Source of the DNA: JALRHH01 sp964590315
GTDB taxonomy: Bacteria; Patescibacteriota; Saccharimonadia; Saccharimonadales; JALRHH01
NCBI GenBank assembly: GCA_964590315.1
Contig: CAZPVS010000010.1
Location: 1-36,904, forward strand
Reading direction: 5' to 3'
DNA: 36,904 bases
Part shown: piece after piece, positions 1 to 7,146 of the stretch
How positions within the stretch are numbered: position 1 is the first letter of the stretch
Layout: each line of letters starts with the position of its first letter
Program-made: the position numbers and the translations under genes
The notes under the pieces: model-generated
The model's input: the letters and a program-made list of their open reading frames with translations, nothing else
Database searches by the model: none
Told to the model about the DNA's origin: nothing

Positions 1-530
1 GGCAGAAGATGTGCTTCGTCAAAATAGCGGACCAGTTTTCAGAGCTTGAGCTCATCTTGTTCCCAAGTATTTATCAGCAAACAATCGGGATATGGGAACG
101 TGATCGGATTGTACTCGTGAGGGGCAAGATAAATGCCAAAGATCGTGAAGGTAATGTAACAACCGAACTAAAGGTGCTGGTAGATGATGCGCGGGAAATA
201 ACGTCTGATCAAGCTGCTGCATACCAGGCAACTGGCAAAAAAAAGAAAACGCCAAAGGTAAGTAAGAAAGCGGCTATTGTACCTCGTGTTACTACGGCAG
301 AGCCTAGCAGTCCCCGTATCTATATACGTGTACAGGAAAGTGAAGACACTGATATGCTTGTTAACCTTAAGTCAGCAATTGACAACAAACGGGGTGATAC
401 GGAAGTTGTGCTTGTGCTCGGCCCTGAGACAAATAAGCAGATAATACGCTTACCGATGCGCGTGCACGCGGAAGGGGTTCTGGAAGACTTGTCTGCACTG
501 GTTGGCGAGACAAACGTTCGGTTACATTAG
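1..530 (+). CDS. dnaE: DNA polymerase III alpha subunit, C-terminal fragment (5' end outside window)
   Basis: This is the carboxy-terminal end of the replicative DNA polymerase catalytic subunit. The frame is open from base 3, so the ATG at 9 is an internal methionine. The first residues (QKMCFVKIADQFSELELILF) match the OB-fold of DnaE, which usually reads like MAFVTLED..GxxEVVVFP, and WERDRIVLVRGKI continues that fold. A lysine-rich linker (GKKKKTPKVSKKA) leads to a last domain (IYIRVQESEDTDMLVNLKSAI...VVLVLG) that matches the extreme C-terminal domain of DnaE. The OB-fold binds single-stranded template. The polymerase active site lies upstream of the window. The gene ends 8 bases before the convergent CAP-domain gene, and I see no terminator in that gap. 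Confidence 0.85.
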   Translation, partial: QKMCFVKIADQFSELELILFPSIYQQTIGIWERDRIVLVRGKINAKDREGNVTTELKVLVDDAREITSDQAAAYQATGKKKKTPKVSKKAAIVPRVTTAEPSSPRIYIRVQESEDTDMLVNLKSAIDNKRGDTEVVLVLGPETNKQIIRLPMRVHAEGVLEDLSALVGETNVRLH

Positions 531-538
531 TTGATGTG

Positions 539-1615
539 CTATTTAATGAAGCCACTCGTCTGATTCAGTACGTAGCCAAGCATAACAAATGCCACGAGTA
601 CTATATCTAGTAGCGGGTGCTTCAAGAAGAACTGTTCACCGTGCACAAGTACGCGCTTGAAGGCAATGCTGTGCTTGATAGATATGAACAAGAGTGAAAG
701 TGCACTGAGCGTGCTCAGCACTATTGCGAGACCCGCTATCTTACCGCCCGCTGCAGTCTCGACTTTTGATACAGCGATCGTAGCTGGCTCAGTACCGTCA
801 AGTCCCATTGTTGTGAGTGGTATAGCTGCTTGGCTTTCTCCTCCATCTTCACCTTGAGCGGTTTGCTGCTCTGGCCCAGCTTCTGCTGCTGGAGTAGTGG
901 CCGGGGCTGGCGAGGGAGCTGGTATGGAATCGGGCGGAGTAGATGCTGCGGGGCTGCTGGGTGCGGTGCTTGGGGATACTACTGGCTCTGGTGATGGTGC
1001 TGGAGCTGTCGCTGCAGCAACCTGGGGCTTGCCATACATGGCAACAACCACTGTCTGCTGTCCATTACTGACATAATTTGGACTATTCGTAAATCCAAAC
1101 CCAACCTCAGTGTATTCTCCGTCAAGCATGTTCTCACGGTGAGAAGGGCTATTCATCCAACCAGTCACCGTATCGCTACTATTGGCAAACCCGTATGCCA
1201 GGTTCTCACCCGCTTTAAGATATTGATACCCTGCGTTATCCATGAACACCCAGGGCGCCTGACCATCTGGAGTATTGTGCGACCAATAGTTACGAGCAAC
1301 CATATCGTTCGCTTTTGCTTGAGCGGCACTTGTTAGCGCACTGTTGATAGCTAATCCTGCTTTTCCTTGCGCTGCACGCTGTGCATTTGTTGAGGATAGC
1401 AGCCCGCCACTACTCATCTCCGTAGCATATGCAAGCACATTACCGTTCACCCCAGTTTGCGGTGACCCAAAGACGAGACCCGCTAGTACGATGAAGAACA
1501 TAGGGACATAAGGCCAGTACACCTTGAGGTAGGGTTTACTGTGCCGGTGATGATTACCGCGACGTTTGGTTAGATTGGCCGTAGGCCGTTTAGTAGTTCT
1601 CGTTTTGCTTGGCAT
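539..1615 (-). CDS. Membrane-anchored CAP/SCP-domain protein (YkwD-like)
   Basis: This 358-residue protein carries an extracellular CAP (cysteine-rich secretory/YkwD) domain. A basic tail (1-29) precedes a hydrophobic segment at about 32-50. The CAP domain spans about 72-195 and contains NYWSHNTPDG (His113), AGENLAYG (Glu137) and SPSHRENML (His159), the usual His/Glu cavity residues. A Pro/Ala/Ser/Thr-rich linker (about 200-265) looks like a wall spanner. Two further membrane segments follow at about 291-313 and 335-351, so both ends of the protein are probably in or near the membrane. That is unusual, because bacterial CAP proteins are commonly secreted or singly anchored. The molecular role of bacterial CAP domains is not settled. 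A -10-like TATAAG lies 10 bases before the ATG and there is no Shine-Dalgarno sequence. Confidence 0.8.
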   Translation of the reverse strand: MPSKTRTTKRPTANLTKRRGNHHRHSKPYLKVYWPYVPMFFIVLAGLVFGSPQTGVNGNVLAYATEMSSGGLLSSTNAQRAAQGKAGLAINSALTSAAQAKANDMVARNYWSHNTPDGQAPWVFMDNAGYQYLKAGENLAYGFANSSDTVTGWMNSPSHRENMLDGEYTEVGFGFTNSPNYVSNGQQTVVVAMYGKPQVAAATAPAPSPEPVVSPSTAPSSPAASTPPDSIPAPSPAPATTPAAEAGPEQQTAQGEDGGESQAAIPLTTMGLDGTEPATIAVSKVETAAGGKIAGLAIVLSTLSALSLLFISIKHSIAFKRVLVHGEQFFLKHPLLDIVLVAFVMLGYVLNQTSGFIK

Positions 1616-1659
1616 ATTGGTTTTGCTTATATAAAGCTACAATACCATATTTTACCCAT

Positions 1660-2154
1660 TTAATGAAAACGGAATTGGAACAGTGCCATTGCAGCTGCTT
1701 GAACGACGTTGAATGATTCTTTCTTGCCCGCCATCGGTATCTCCAGTATCACATCGAGCTCTGGGAGAAGTACACTATCGATACCTTCAACCTCACGACC
1801 AACAAGAAGAACGATTTTATCGGGGGCGCTATATTCATTGAGCTGTATTGCTGTTTCCGCCTGTTCGAGCCCAGCAATGATGTAGTTCTGTGCACGTAGC
1901 TCTGAGAAGAGTTGCGTGAGGGAATCGTGACGCTCCCAAGGCTGAGTTATTTCAGCTCCCAGTGCCGTCTTATGAATCTGACGACTTAATTTATGATGAA
2001 TGTGGGGTAAGCGTTTATCGTGAGGTTCCGAAGGGTAAGGGGTGTAACCGGTAAAATACACTTGGGTCAGTCCGAGACCTTCAGCGGTCCGGAGGAGCGA
2101 TCCGACGTTATGGCAACTTCGAATATCGTGGACTATCAGAACGATGTCTTTCAT
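1660..2154 (-). CDS. SpoU/TrmH-family RNA 2'-O-ribose methyltransferase
   Basis: This 164-residue protein is a minimal SPOUT methyltransferase that should transfer a methyl group from SAM to a ribose 2'-OH in tRNA or rRNA. The three SpoU motifs are visible: motif 1 HNVGSLLRTAEG with Asn16 and Arg22, motif 2 VLLVGREVEGID (115-126), and motif 3 IPMAGKKESFNVVQAAAMAL (139-158). Motifs 2 and 3 form the knotted SAM pocket. There is no N-terminal substrate-binding domain of the kind found in RlmB. The size is close to TrmL, but motif 3 has Ser-Phe-Asn-Val where most relatives have Ser-Leu-Asn-Val. The RNA target cannot be told from sequence. A TATACT box ends 8 bases before the ATG, so the mRNA is probably leaderless. 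Confidence 0.85.
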   Translation of the reverse strand: MKDIVLIVHDIRSCHNVGSLLRTAEGLGLTQVYFTGYTPYPSEPHDKRLPHIHHKLSRQIHKTALGAEITQPWERHDSLTQLFSELRAQNYIIAGLEQAETAIQLNEYSAPDKIVLLVGREVEGIDSVLLPELDVILEIPMAGKKESFNVVQAAAMALFQFRFH

Positions 2155-2162
2155 ATCAACGC

Positions 2163-2168
2163 AGTATA
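2163..2168 (-). promoter_or_regulatory. -10 box (TATACT) of the SpoU methyltransferase gene
   Basis: TATACT on the minus strand is followed by an 8-base spacer and then the ATG at 2154. Transcription would begin at or within a base or two of the start codon. No -35 match was seen at normal spacing. Confidence 0.55.
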
Positions 2169-2254
2169 CGTCTATGCACGATCTTAGAAAAGAATCTTAT
2201 AGCTATACCGCACAGCGTTCCCGCTTTTATACATACAATCGAAGCATAAGCGGT

Positions 2255-2260
2255 TATAAT
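2255..2260 (+). promoter_or_regulatory. -10 box (TATAAT) of the pilus ATPase gene
   Basis: A perfect TATAAT is followed by 7 bases and the ATG at 2268. The predicted +1 falls on or next to the start codon, and no Shine-Dalgarno sequence is present. The -35 position holds no recognisable hexamer. Confidence 0.6.
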
Positions 2261-2267
2261 ACCTATC

Positions 2268-3869
2268 ATGTCACAAGATGCGCGCCGCGATGAGGAGCTG
2301 AACACTCAGCGCCGTAGTCAAATACTGGGCTTACAGTATGCAGATACGTCACAGATAGCGCAAAAGCAACTATACCCAGATTTATTGCCAATCCGTGAAC
2401 TATATAGTTTACGGATTATTCCGCTCATGGCCGACCAAAATAATATTACATTTGGGGTAACGAACACAACTTCCCGTCAGACAATGGAGGCCATGCGCCA
2501 TCGTTTTCTTGATCAACGGGCGAATTTTGTACTGATATCGGACACAGGATATGCTGAATATATGCGCCTGTATGATCCGCCTAAACAGGTCGTATATCAG
2601 GACATAAGTTTGGGCGCCGCGAATGGCGATGATCTCATACGACAGGTGTCGACAATGCTTGAACAAGTACGTGCTGATGATATGCTAGCCTACCTTGTGC
2701 AGCAGGCGCACCGGCTCAATGCTTCCGACATTCATATAGAGACACAAAAGGAATTCGTTCGAGTGCGATTCCGGATTGACGGCGTACTCCATCCCGTTGC
2801 CCGATTAAGCATGGAAAAATATCGTATGTTGATATCAGCCATCGCAAGCGCTGGCAACGTATCAACGCAGTCAAATGATGCGCAGCAAGGCCATATTGCC
2901 CAGCAGGTACGCATGGCGGATGGAACTAACGTGGACGTTAATCTTCGGCTTGAGACAGTGCCGACAATTAATGGTATGGATGTGGTAATGCGGTTATTCA
3001 ATATGAACCAAGAGATGTACAATCTTGATCGTCTTGGGCTCAATAATGATCAGCGAGCCGTCGTCGACGATATTATTGCCAAGCCAAGTGGACTTGTACT
3101 TATCGTGGGGCCTACTGGGTCCGGTAAAACAACCACGTTATATTCCATGCTCAATTCTCTGAATAGCGAAGAACGTAAGATTATTACGATAGAGGACCCT
3201 GTTGAGTATCAGTTCGAAGGTATTACGCAGATATCTGTCACGACAAAAACGGCGGGGGAGACAAGCTTTGCTGACAAGCTGCGGGCGGTTCTGCGGCTCG
3301 ACCCTGACACCGTCATGGTGGGCGAGATACGAGACATGGACACAGCTAAAACAGCGCTCCAAGCATCATTAACAGGGCATCTAGTCTTGTCTACATTCCA
3401 TGGTTCATCTGCAGCAGCAGCAATAAGCCGGCTCATGGATATAATTGGACAGAATCCACTGTTTGTATCAGCGATACGATTGATTATGGCCCAGCGACTT
3501 GTCCGGCGACTTGATGATAGTAGTAAAGTGGCATACACACCTGACGATAAAACACTTGAAGGGTTACGTCATGTCATTGACAGCTTACCGCCTGGGGTTA
3601 GCAGGCCAGATCTCAATAACGTGCAACTCTACCGACCAGGGAGTTCGACAGATAATCCGTACGGTTATACGGGCCAGATTGCACTTCGTGAGCAGTTTAC
3701 TATGACGGGCGAGATCCGAGGCTTACTTGAGCATGGTGGGCAGCCATCGGCGCACGAAATTGAGGAAGCAGCAATCAGGAGTGGCATGATGACCATGCTT
3801 CAAGAAGGTGTATTGAGAGCAATAGCTGGAGAGACTTCACTTGAAGAAGTCCTTCGTGTCGTGGGATAG
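2268..3869 (+). CDS. pilB: Type IV pilus assembly / type II secretion ATPase (PilB/GspE family)
   Basis: This 533-residue cytoplasmic ATPase would drive pilus extension or secretion. The N-terminal part (about 15-110) resembles the MshEN/GspE-N region (LLPIRELYSLRIIPLMADQ). The ATPase core holds Walker A GPTGSGKT (281-288), the Asp box ITIEDPVEY (307-315), Walker B VMVGEIRD (349-356) and the His box TGHLVLSTFH (369-378). Most family members have a tetracysteine zinc site after the core, usually as RLCxxCK...CxxC. Here the first pair is replaced (RLVRRLDDSSK, 410-420) and the second region reads NPYGYTGQIALREQF, so the zinc site is absent. No pilC, pilT or pilin gene is adjacent. The choice between PilB and GspE is not certain from this copy alone. 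The ATG lies 7 bases after a perfect TATAAT. Confidence 0.88.
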   Translation: MSQDARRDEELNTQRRSQILGLQYADTSQIAQKQLYPDLLPIRELYSLRIIPLMADQNNITFGVTNTTSRQTMEAMRHRFLDQRANFVLISDTGYAEYMRLYDPPKQVVYQDISLGAANGDDLIRQVSTMLEQVRADDMLAYLVQQAHRLNASDIHIETQKEFVRVRFRIDGVLHPVARLSMEKYRMLISAIASAGNVSTQSNDAQQGHIAQQVRMADGTNVDVNLRLETVPTINGMDVVMRLFNMNQEMYNLDRLGLNNDQRAVVDDIIAKPSGLVLIVGPTGSGKTTTLYSMLNSLNSEERKIITIEDPVEYQFEGITQISVTTKTAGETSFADKLRAVLRLDPDTVMVGEIRDMDTAKTALQASLTGHLVLSTFHGSSAAAAISRLMDIIGQNPLFVSAIRLIMAQRLVRRLDDSSKVAYTPDDKTLEGLRHVIDSLPPGVSRPDLNNVQLYRPGSSTDNPYGYTGQIALREQFTMTGEIRGLLEHGGQPSAHEIEEAAIRSGMMTMLQEGVLRAIAGETSLEEVLRVVG

Positions 3870-3891
3870 CCTGTTAGTTTAGAGAACGTAC

Positions 3892-5034
3892 CTATATGAT
3901 GACAGCAGAAATAGCGGGCACCAGCCGTTCGTCAAGCACGGAAGGAATGATTTCATCCGCAGTTGGATTGTCTACCAGTCCGGCAATGACTTCAGCTACC
4001 TTGATCTTGTGATCATCAGTAATTGCAGAAACCCTATTGTCGAGTGCGCCGCGGAAAATACCAGGAAAGGCAATCGCGTTATTAACTTGGTTCGGGAAAT
4101 CGCTGCGCCCCGTGGCAATGATGACATCACGAACTTGCTTAGCTTGATCTGGTGTAATCTCAGGAACCGGGTTGGCTAAAGCAAAAATGATTGGTGCATG
4201 TCGCCGATCCATTGACTGCACCATCTCTGGTGTCAGCAACCCAGCTCTTGAGACGCCAATGAAAACATCTGCACCTTCTGCGAGTACGTCTTCGAGCGAG
4301 CCATCGTAGTTAGACGTATTAGTGTACTGTAGCAACTTTTTTTTCTCATCATTCAAATCAGTACGATTATTACTAATGACACCTTTGCTGTCGACAGCAA
4401 ATATCTCTGGTTTTGCATAGTGATGGAGTAATTTAATGATCGCGGTTCCAGCTGCACCGGCTCCTGCTACCACGATCTTCGCATCCTCTAGCTTCCGTCC
4501 AGATACTTTCATGGCATTAATGAGGCCAGCGAGAACGACGATGGCCGTGCCGTGCTGATCGTCATGAAAGACAGGAATATTCAGTTCTCGTTTCAGCCGT
4601 TCCTCTATCTCAAAACACTGAGGCGCTGCAATATCTTCAAGATTTATTCCTCCAAAACTTGGTGCAATCGCCTTCACTGCTGAAACGATCTCGTCCGGAG
4701 TATGGACATCAAGGACAATGGGTACCGCATCAATATTCGCGAAGTGTTTGAAGAGCATAGCCTTACCCTCCATGACAGGAAGGGCACCGTACGGCCCGAT
4801 GTTGCCCAAACCAAGCACCGCAGACCCGTCACTAATAACTGCTACGACGTTATTGAGCCAGGTGTAATCACGTGCCTCATCCGGATGCTCTGCGACGTAA
4901 CTTGAAACGGCTCCGACGCCTGGCGTGTAGTATGTACTAAGTTTATCTTTACTATCGAGCTTATCTTTTAGCTGCAAACTAATCTTGCCCCTCAGTTCTC
5001 TATGCTTCCGTAGTGCTTCCTCTGCGTAATTCAT
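3892..5034 (-). CDS. NAD(P)-dependent malic enzyme, short bacterial form
   Basis: The 380-residue protein should convert malate to pyruvate, CO2 and NAD(P)H. Visible signatures are YTPGVG with catalytic Tyr36, SDGSAVLGLGNIG (68-80), PVMEGKAMLFK with catalytic Lys91, INLEDIAAP with metal ligands Glu133 and Asp134, FHDDQHGTA (156-164) and the dinucleotide-binding GAGAAG (191-196). FALANPVPEI and GRSDFPNQVNN follow in the C-terminal half. The length fits the short single-domain malic enzymes without a C-terminal phosphotransacetylase domain. Cofactor preference cannot be read with confidence. In a reduced genome such an enzyme could supply reducing power or pyruvate from scavenged malate, which is inference. 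The gene is convergent with the ATPase gene, and a TATACT box lies 6 bases before its ATG. Confidence 0.92.
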   Translation of the reverse strand: MNYAEEALRKHRELRGKISLQLKDKLDSKDKLSTYYTPGVGAVSSYVAEHPDEARDYTWLNNVVAVISDGSAVLGLGNIGPYGALPVMEGKAMLFKHFANIDAVPIVLDVHTPDEIVSAVKAIAPSFGGINLEDIAAPQCFEIEERLKRELNIPVFHDDQHGTAIVVLAGLINAMKVSGRKLEDAKIVVAGAGAAGTAIIKLLHHYAKPEIFAVDSKGVISNNRTDLNDEKKKLLQYTNTSNYDGSLEDVLAEGADVFIGVSRAGLLTPEMVQSMDRRHAPIIFALANPVPEITPDQAKQVRDVIIATGRSDFPNQVNNAIAFPGIFRGALDNRVSAITDDHKIKVAEVIAGLVDNPTADEIIPSVLDERLVPAISAVII

Positions 5035-5040
5035 TATCTT

Positions 5041-5046
5041 AGTATA
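5041..5046 (-). promoter_or_regulatory. -10 box (TATACT) of the malic enzyme gene
   Basis: TATACT on the minus strand is separated from the ATG at 5034 by only 6 bases (AAGATA). The arrangement predicts a leaderless transcript, and there is no Shine-Dalgarno sequence. Confidence 0.6.
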
Positions 5047-5106
5047 CGACGATAATTCAATTTTATGGACATAGGCTAGCCATTAAACGGGTACCCATAT
5101 GAGCAT

Positions 5107-5135
5107 TTTTACTTTCTTAACAGATATGATATACT
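5107..5135 (+). promoter_or_regulatory. Promoter of rplS
   Basis: A -10 box TATACT occupies 5130-5135, with a weak -35 (TTTACT-like) about 16 bases upstream. The predicted start near 5142 leaves a leader of roughly 30 bases with AAGG about 10 bases before the ATG. Unlike many genes in the window, rplS is therefore leadered. Confidence 0.5.
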
Positions 5136-5172
5136 TGACCTCAAGAAGTAAATGGTGTAAGGTTTATTAGTT

Positions 5173-5598
5173 ATGCAATCAGTCATTCAAAAATTAGAAG
5201 AGAAGTTTAAGAAGCCCCAAGTTGTGGATGTCATGCCTGGAGATACTGTTAAAGTTCACCAGAAAATTCGTGAAGGCAACAAAGAACGAATCCAAATTTT
5301 CCAAGGTCTAGTGATCCGTGTAGATCGTAAGAGCACCCATACTGCTCGAATTCTCGTCCGCCGCATTGCCAGTGGTATTGGGGTTGAAAAGAGCTTTTTG
5401 CTCCATAGTCCACTTGTGGTGAAGATTGAAGTCACCAAACGCTCCAAGGTCCGTCGTAATTACTTGACCTACATGCGAGAGCGTACCGGCAAGCGTGCTC
5501 GACTTACTGGTGTGGACTTTGACCGTGAAGCCGTTAACAAGATTGAAGAGACAACAGTAGAAGCACCAGTCATTGGTGAAGAAAAATCCGAAGGATAG
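5173..5598 (+). CDS. rplS: Large ribosomal subunit protein bL19
   Basis: This 141-residue protein is bL19, which sits at the interface of the 50S and 30S subunits. The family core spans about residues 10-113 and includes PGDTVKVHQKIREGNKERIQ, FQGLVIRVDR, ARILVRRIASGIGVEKSFLL and the basic KRSKVRRNYLTYMRERTGK. The tail after about 115 is acidic (KIEETTVEAPVIGEEKSEG) and goes beyond the compact form typical of the family. In many bacteria rplS is followed by lepB, rbgA and rnhB. Here only rnhB remains nearby, separated by a structured noncoding stretch. A strong bidirectional terminator begins 16 bases after the stop codon. Confidence 0.95.
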   Translation: MQSVIQKLEEKFKKPQVVDVMPGDTVKVHQKIREGNKERIQIFQGLVIRVDRKSTHTARILVRRIASGIGVEKSFLLHSPLVVKIEVTKRSKVRRNYLTYMRERTGKRARLTGVDFDREAVNKIEETTVEAPVIGEEKSEG

Positions 5599-5613
5599 AG
5601 CGTACTGACTCAA

Positions 5614-5641
5614 AATAAACCTCCCACCCGGGAGGTTTATT
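5614..5641. terminator. Bidirectional intrinsic terminator (rplS / minus-strand RNA)
   Basis: A 12-bp perfect stem pairs AATAAACCTCCC with GGGAGGTTTATT around an ACCC loop. T-rich sequence follows on the plus strand (TATTTATTT), and the minus strand ends the stem with TTTATTTTGAG. It should stop rplS from the left and the proposed minus-strand RNA from the right. Confidence 0.9.
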
Positions 5642-5814
5642 TATTTGCGATGTTGAAAAGAGAGAGTAAAGCAGTGAGTAGGGGATAGGAGCAACCAGAA
5701 TGGGAAGAAGATGTGTTATTACGCTCAGCGCATCTTCTTAATATGACCTCGAGGTCAGTCATTACAGATAGTCGTACCATCTGTCCCATTCTGGTTGCTT
5801 GGTTGGATGAACGT

Positions 5815-5982
5815 TCATTTGTGAGGGTGGCCAGCTGGTGTGCTGCCACCTTGCTGGAGTGCCTTTTCCGCTGCGACGGTGCAATTCTTCCAGGGGTCTT
5901 CGGCACCATCAGCATCGTCAATGGTGATGTGGGAGCGCTGGGGTGGGGGGAGCGGATTCCATGATGCTGTCGTGTGGTTCAC
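5815..5982 (-). CDS. Possible small ORF inside the structured RNA, 55 aa
   Basis: A GTG-started frame on the minus strand encodes 55 residues beginning MNHTTASWNPLPPPQRSHIT and ending GGSTPAGHPHK. It is preceded by a perfect AGGAGG (5992-5987) only 4 bases before the GTG, which is slightly close. The frame stays open upstream for about 20 more codons (...SQPAGSWLQTNPLTVGGTV). The segment ITIDDADGAEDPWKNCTVAAEKA reads like plausible protein, but I recognise no family. It could be chance in a GC-rich stretch, a decayed gene, or a real small protein carried by the RNA. Confidence 0.2.
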   Translation of the reverse strand: MNHTTASWNPLPPPQRSHITIDDADGAEDPWKNCTVAAEKALQQGGSTPAGHPHK

Positions 5983-6163
5983 TGTTCCTCCTACAGTTAG
6001 TGGGTTTGTTTGAAGCCAGGAACCGGCCGGCTGACTTAAACATCAGTAGGTCGATTACCAACTTTAAGCAAACGCTGCTTTACTCTCTGTTAAGGTGACG
6101 ACTCTCAACTACGAAGATAATGCATTGTAATTGCACGCGTCCTCAAGGAAAGCCGATTGCAGC

Positions 6164-6192
6164 ATGATATTCCTTTGATATGCGCCTGTCAA
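6164..6192 (-). promoter_or_regulatory. Consensus-like sigma70 promoter, minus strand
   Basis: On the minus strand TTGACA (6192-6187) is followed by exactly 17 bases and TATCAT (6169-6164). This is the best full -35/-10 promoter in the window. It faces away from rnhB into the structured stretch, with a predicted start near 6157 and no protein gene downstream. Confidence 0.7.
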
Positions 6193-6246
6193 TCTTTTTA
6201 TTAGAATAAGGACACCAGGGTTAATTCGAAAGCGAACAAGGCTTGG

Positions 6247-6252
6247 TATACT
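6247..6252 (+). promoter_or_regulatory. -10 box (TATACT) of rnhB
   Basis: TATACT, then 7 bases, then the ATG at 6260. No Shine-Dalgarno sequence is present, so the transcript is predicted to start at the ATG. Confidence 0.6.
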
Positions 6253-6259
6253 TACTATC

Positions 6260-6820
6260 ATGGCAGTAATCGGGATTGATGAAGTGGGGAGAGGGTGTTG
6301 GGCTGGGCCGCTGGTGGCTGCTGCTGTGCGGCTACATAGACACATTGATGGACTTAATGACTCTAAGAAAATATCAAAAAAACTGCGAACTGTTTTGGCG
6401 CAACAGATATATGACAACGGTGATGTTGGAATGGGATGGGTGACGCCGCAAGAGGTTGATAGACTTGGGCTGACGGGTGCAGTACGTCTCGCCATGCAGC
6501 GAGCAATTAATGAACTAGACATATGTGAGGAGCGTATTATTATTGACGGGAATTTCAACTATCTGAGCCACATGTCTGGTACTGAAGCTATAATCAGGGC
6601 GGACGGCCTAGTGTCAGAGGTGAGTGCAGCCAGTATTGTGGCGAAAGTAGCTCGTGATGCATACATGTCAGAACTAGGTGATGCGTACCAACAGTGGCAA
6701 TTCGATAAACATGTTGGCTACGGCACGGCATTGCACAAACATCTCCTCGAAAAATTTGGGGTGAGCGATATCCACCGGTTATCGTATAAACCCGTATACA
6801 CGTTATTGGTTACACCATGA
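6260..6820 (+). CDS. rnhB: Ribonuclease HII
   Basis: The 186-residue enzyme cleaves RNA in RNA-DNA hybrids and removes misincorporated ribonucleotides. The signature IGIDEVGRGCWAGPLVAAAV at 4-23 supplies Asp7 and Glu8. SKKISKKLR (35-43), IIIDGNFNY (Asp96) and IIRADGLVSEVSAASIVAKVARD (Asp114) provide the other acidic metal ligands and the family's AKVxRD motif. GYGTALHKHL lies near the C-terminus. It overlaps yraN by 4 bases (ATGA), so the two are probably translationally coupled. The rnhB-yraN pairing is common in bacteria. The promoter is a TATACT box 7 bases before the ATG. Confidence 0.95.
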   Translation: MAVIGIDEVGRGCWAGPLVAAAVRLHRHIDGLNDSKKISKKLRTVLAQQIYDNGDVGMGWVTPQEVDRLGLTGAVRLAMQRAINELDICEERIIIDGNFNYLSHMSGTEAIIRADGLVSEVSAASIVAKVARDAYMSELGDAYQQWQFDKHVGYGTALHKHLLEKFGVSDIHRLSYKPVYTLLVTP

Positions 6821-7146
6821 GTACGTCGAGTGGTAAGTTAGCTGAGGACGCGGCTGCACAGTACCTGCGAACGCTTGGCTACAGTATTCGTGATCAAAAC
6901 TGGCGCACGCGGTACTGTGAAATAGATATTGTGGCTGAAAAGAATAAAATTATCTGGTCTGTTGAGGTTAAATATCGACGGCAATCAGGGCAAGGCTTTG
7001 GGTATGAATACGTGACACCCAAGAAACTCCAGCAAATGCAGTTCGCCGCTGAATTATGGGTGCAAGCACATGCATGGGAAGGTGATTATCGGTTGGCTGT
7101 AGTGAGTGTCGACGGTGACCAGGTGACATTTATTGATGAGCTATAA
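6817..7146 (+). CDS. yraN: YraN/UPF0102-family endonuclease-like protein
   Basis: This 109-residue protein belongs to the UPF0102 (YraN) family, which has a restriction-endonuclease-like fold. The family pattern is clear: GKLAEDAAAQYLRTLGYSI, then NWRTRYCEIDIVAEKNKIIWSVEVKYRR, where the Glu-Asp and Glu-x-Lys acids form the predicted metal site. GFGYEYVTPKKLQQM follows. Its cellular function is not established, although a role in DNA repair or recombination is often suggested from its fold and its rnhB neighbour. It starts inside the rnhB stop (ATGA). Its last 17 bases overlap the 3' end of the convergent aminopeptidase gene. Confidence 0.88.
   Translation: MSTSSGKLAEDAAAQYLRTLGYSIRDQNWRTRYCEIDIVAEKNKIIWSVEVKYRRQSGQGFGYEYVTPKKLQQMQFAAELWVQAHAWEGDYRLAVVSVDGDQVTFIDEL

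Larger units (their letters stand above)
5614..6157 (-). ncRNA. Candidate large structured noncoding RNA, about 540 nt, class unknown
   Basis: No recognisable protein gene lies between rplS and rnhB, but the stretch is rich in secondary structure. AGAGAGTAAAGCAG (5661-5674) pairs perfectly with CTGCTTTACTCTCT (6075-6088), closing a domain of about 430 bases. Inside it, GCAACCAGAATGGG (5691-5704) pairs perfectly with CCCATTCTGGTTGC (5785-5798) and encloses three hairpins: AAGAAGATG/CATCTTCTT (5705-5713/5731-5739), TGACC-TCGA-GGTCA (5744-5757) and ACAGAT/ATCTGT (5764-5769/5779-5784). Other local stems include GGTGG...CCACC near 5826-5850 and a hairpin at about 6032-6066. The minus strand is favoured because it has a consensus promoter (6164-6192) and the shared terminator at 5614. 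I looked for RNase P RNA and tmRNA signatures on both strands and found none. A transposable element with 14-bp terminal inverted repeats is the main alternative. Confidence 0.5.

Noticed and set aside
5637..5921. Minus-strand open frame of 94 codons
   Set aside because: It crosses the cloverleaf helices, has no Shine-Dalgarno or leaderless -10 box, and its composition shows no family resemblance.
5713..5964. Plus-strand open frame of 83 codons in the same stretch
   Set aside because: It begins inside a hairpin arm, has no promoter or ribosome binding site, and opposes the strong minus-strand promoter.
5661..6088. RNase P RNA or tmRNA as identity of the structured stretch
   Set aside because: I searched both strands by eye for RNase P elements (GAGGAAAGUCC, ACAGAA..GGCUUA, AAAUAG) and for tmRNA ends and tag. 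Only a partial GGAGGAAC was seen. A covariance search would settle it.
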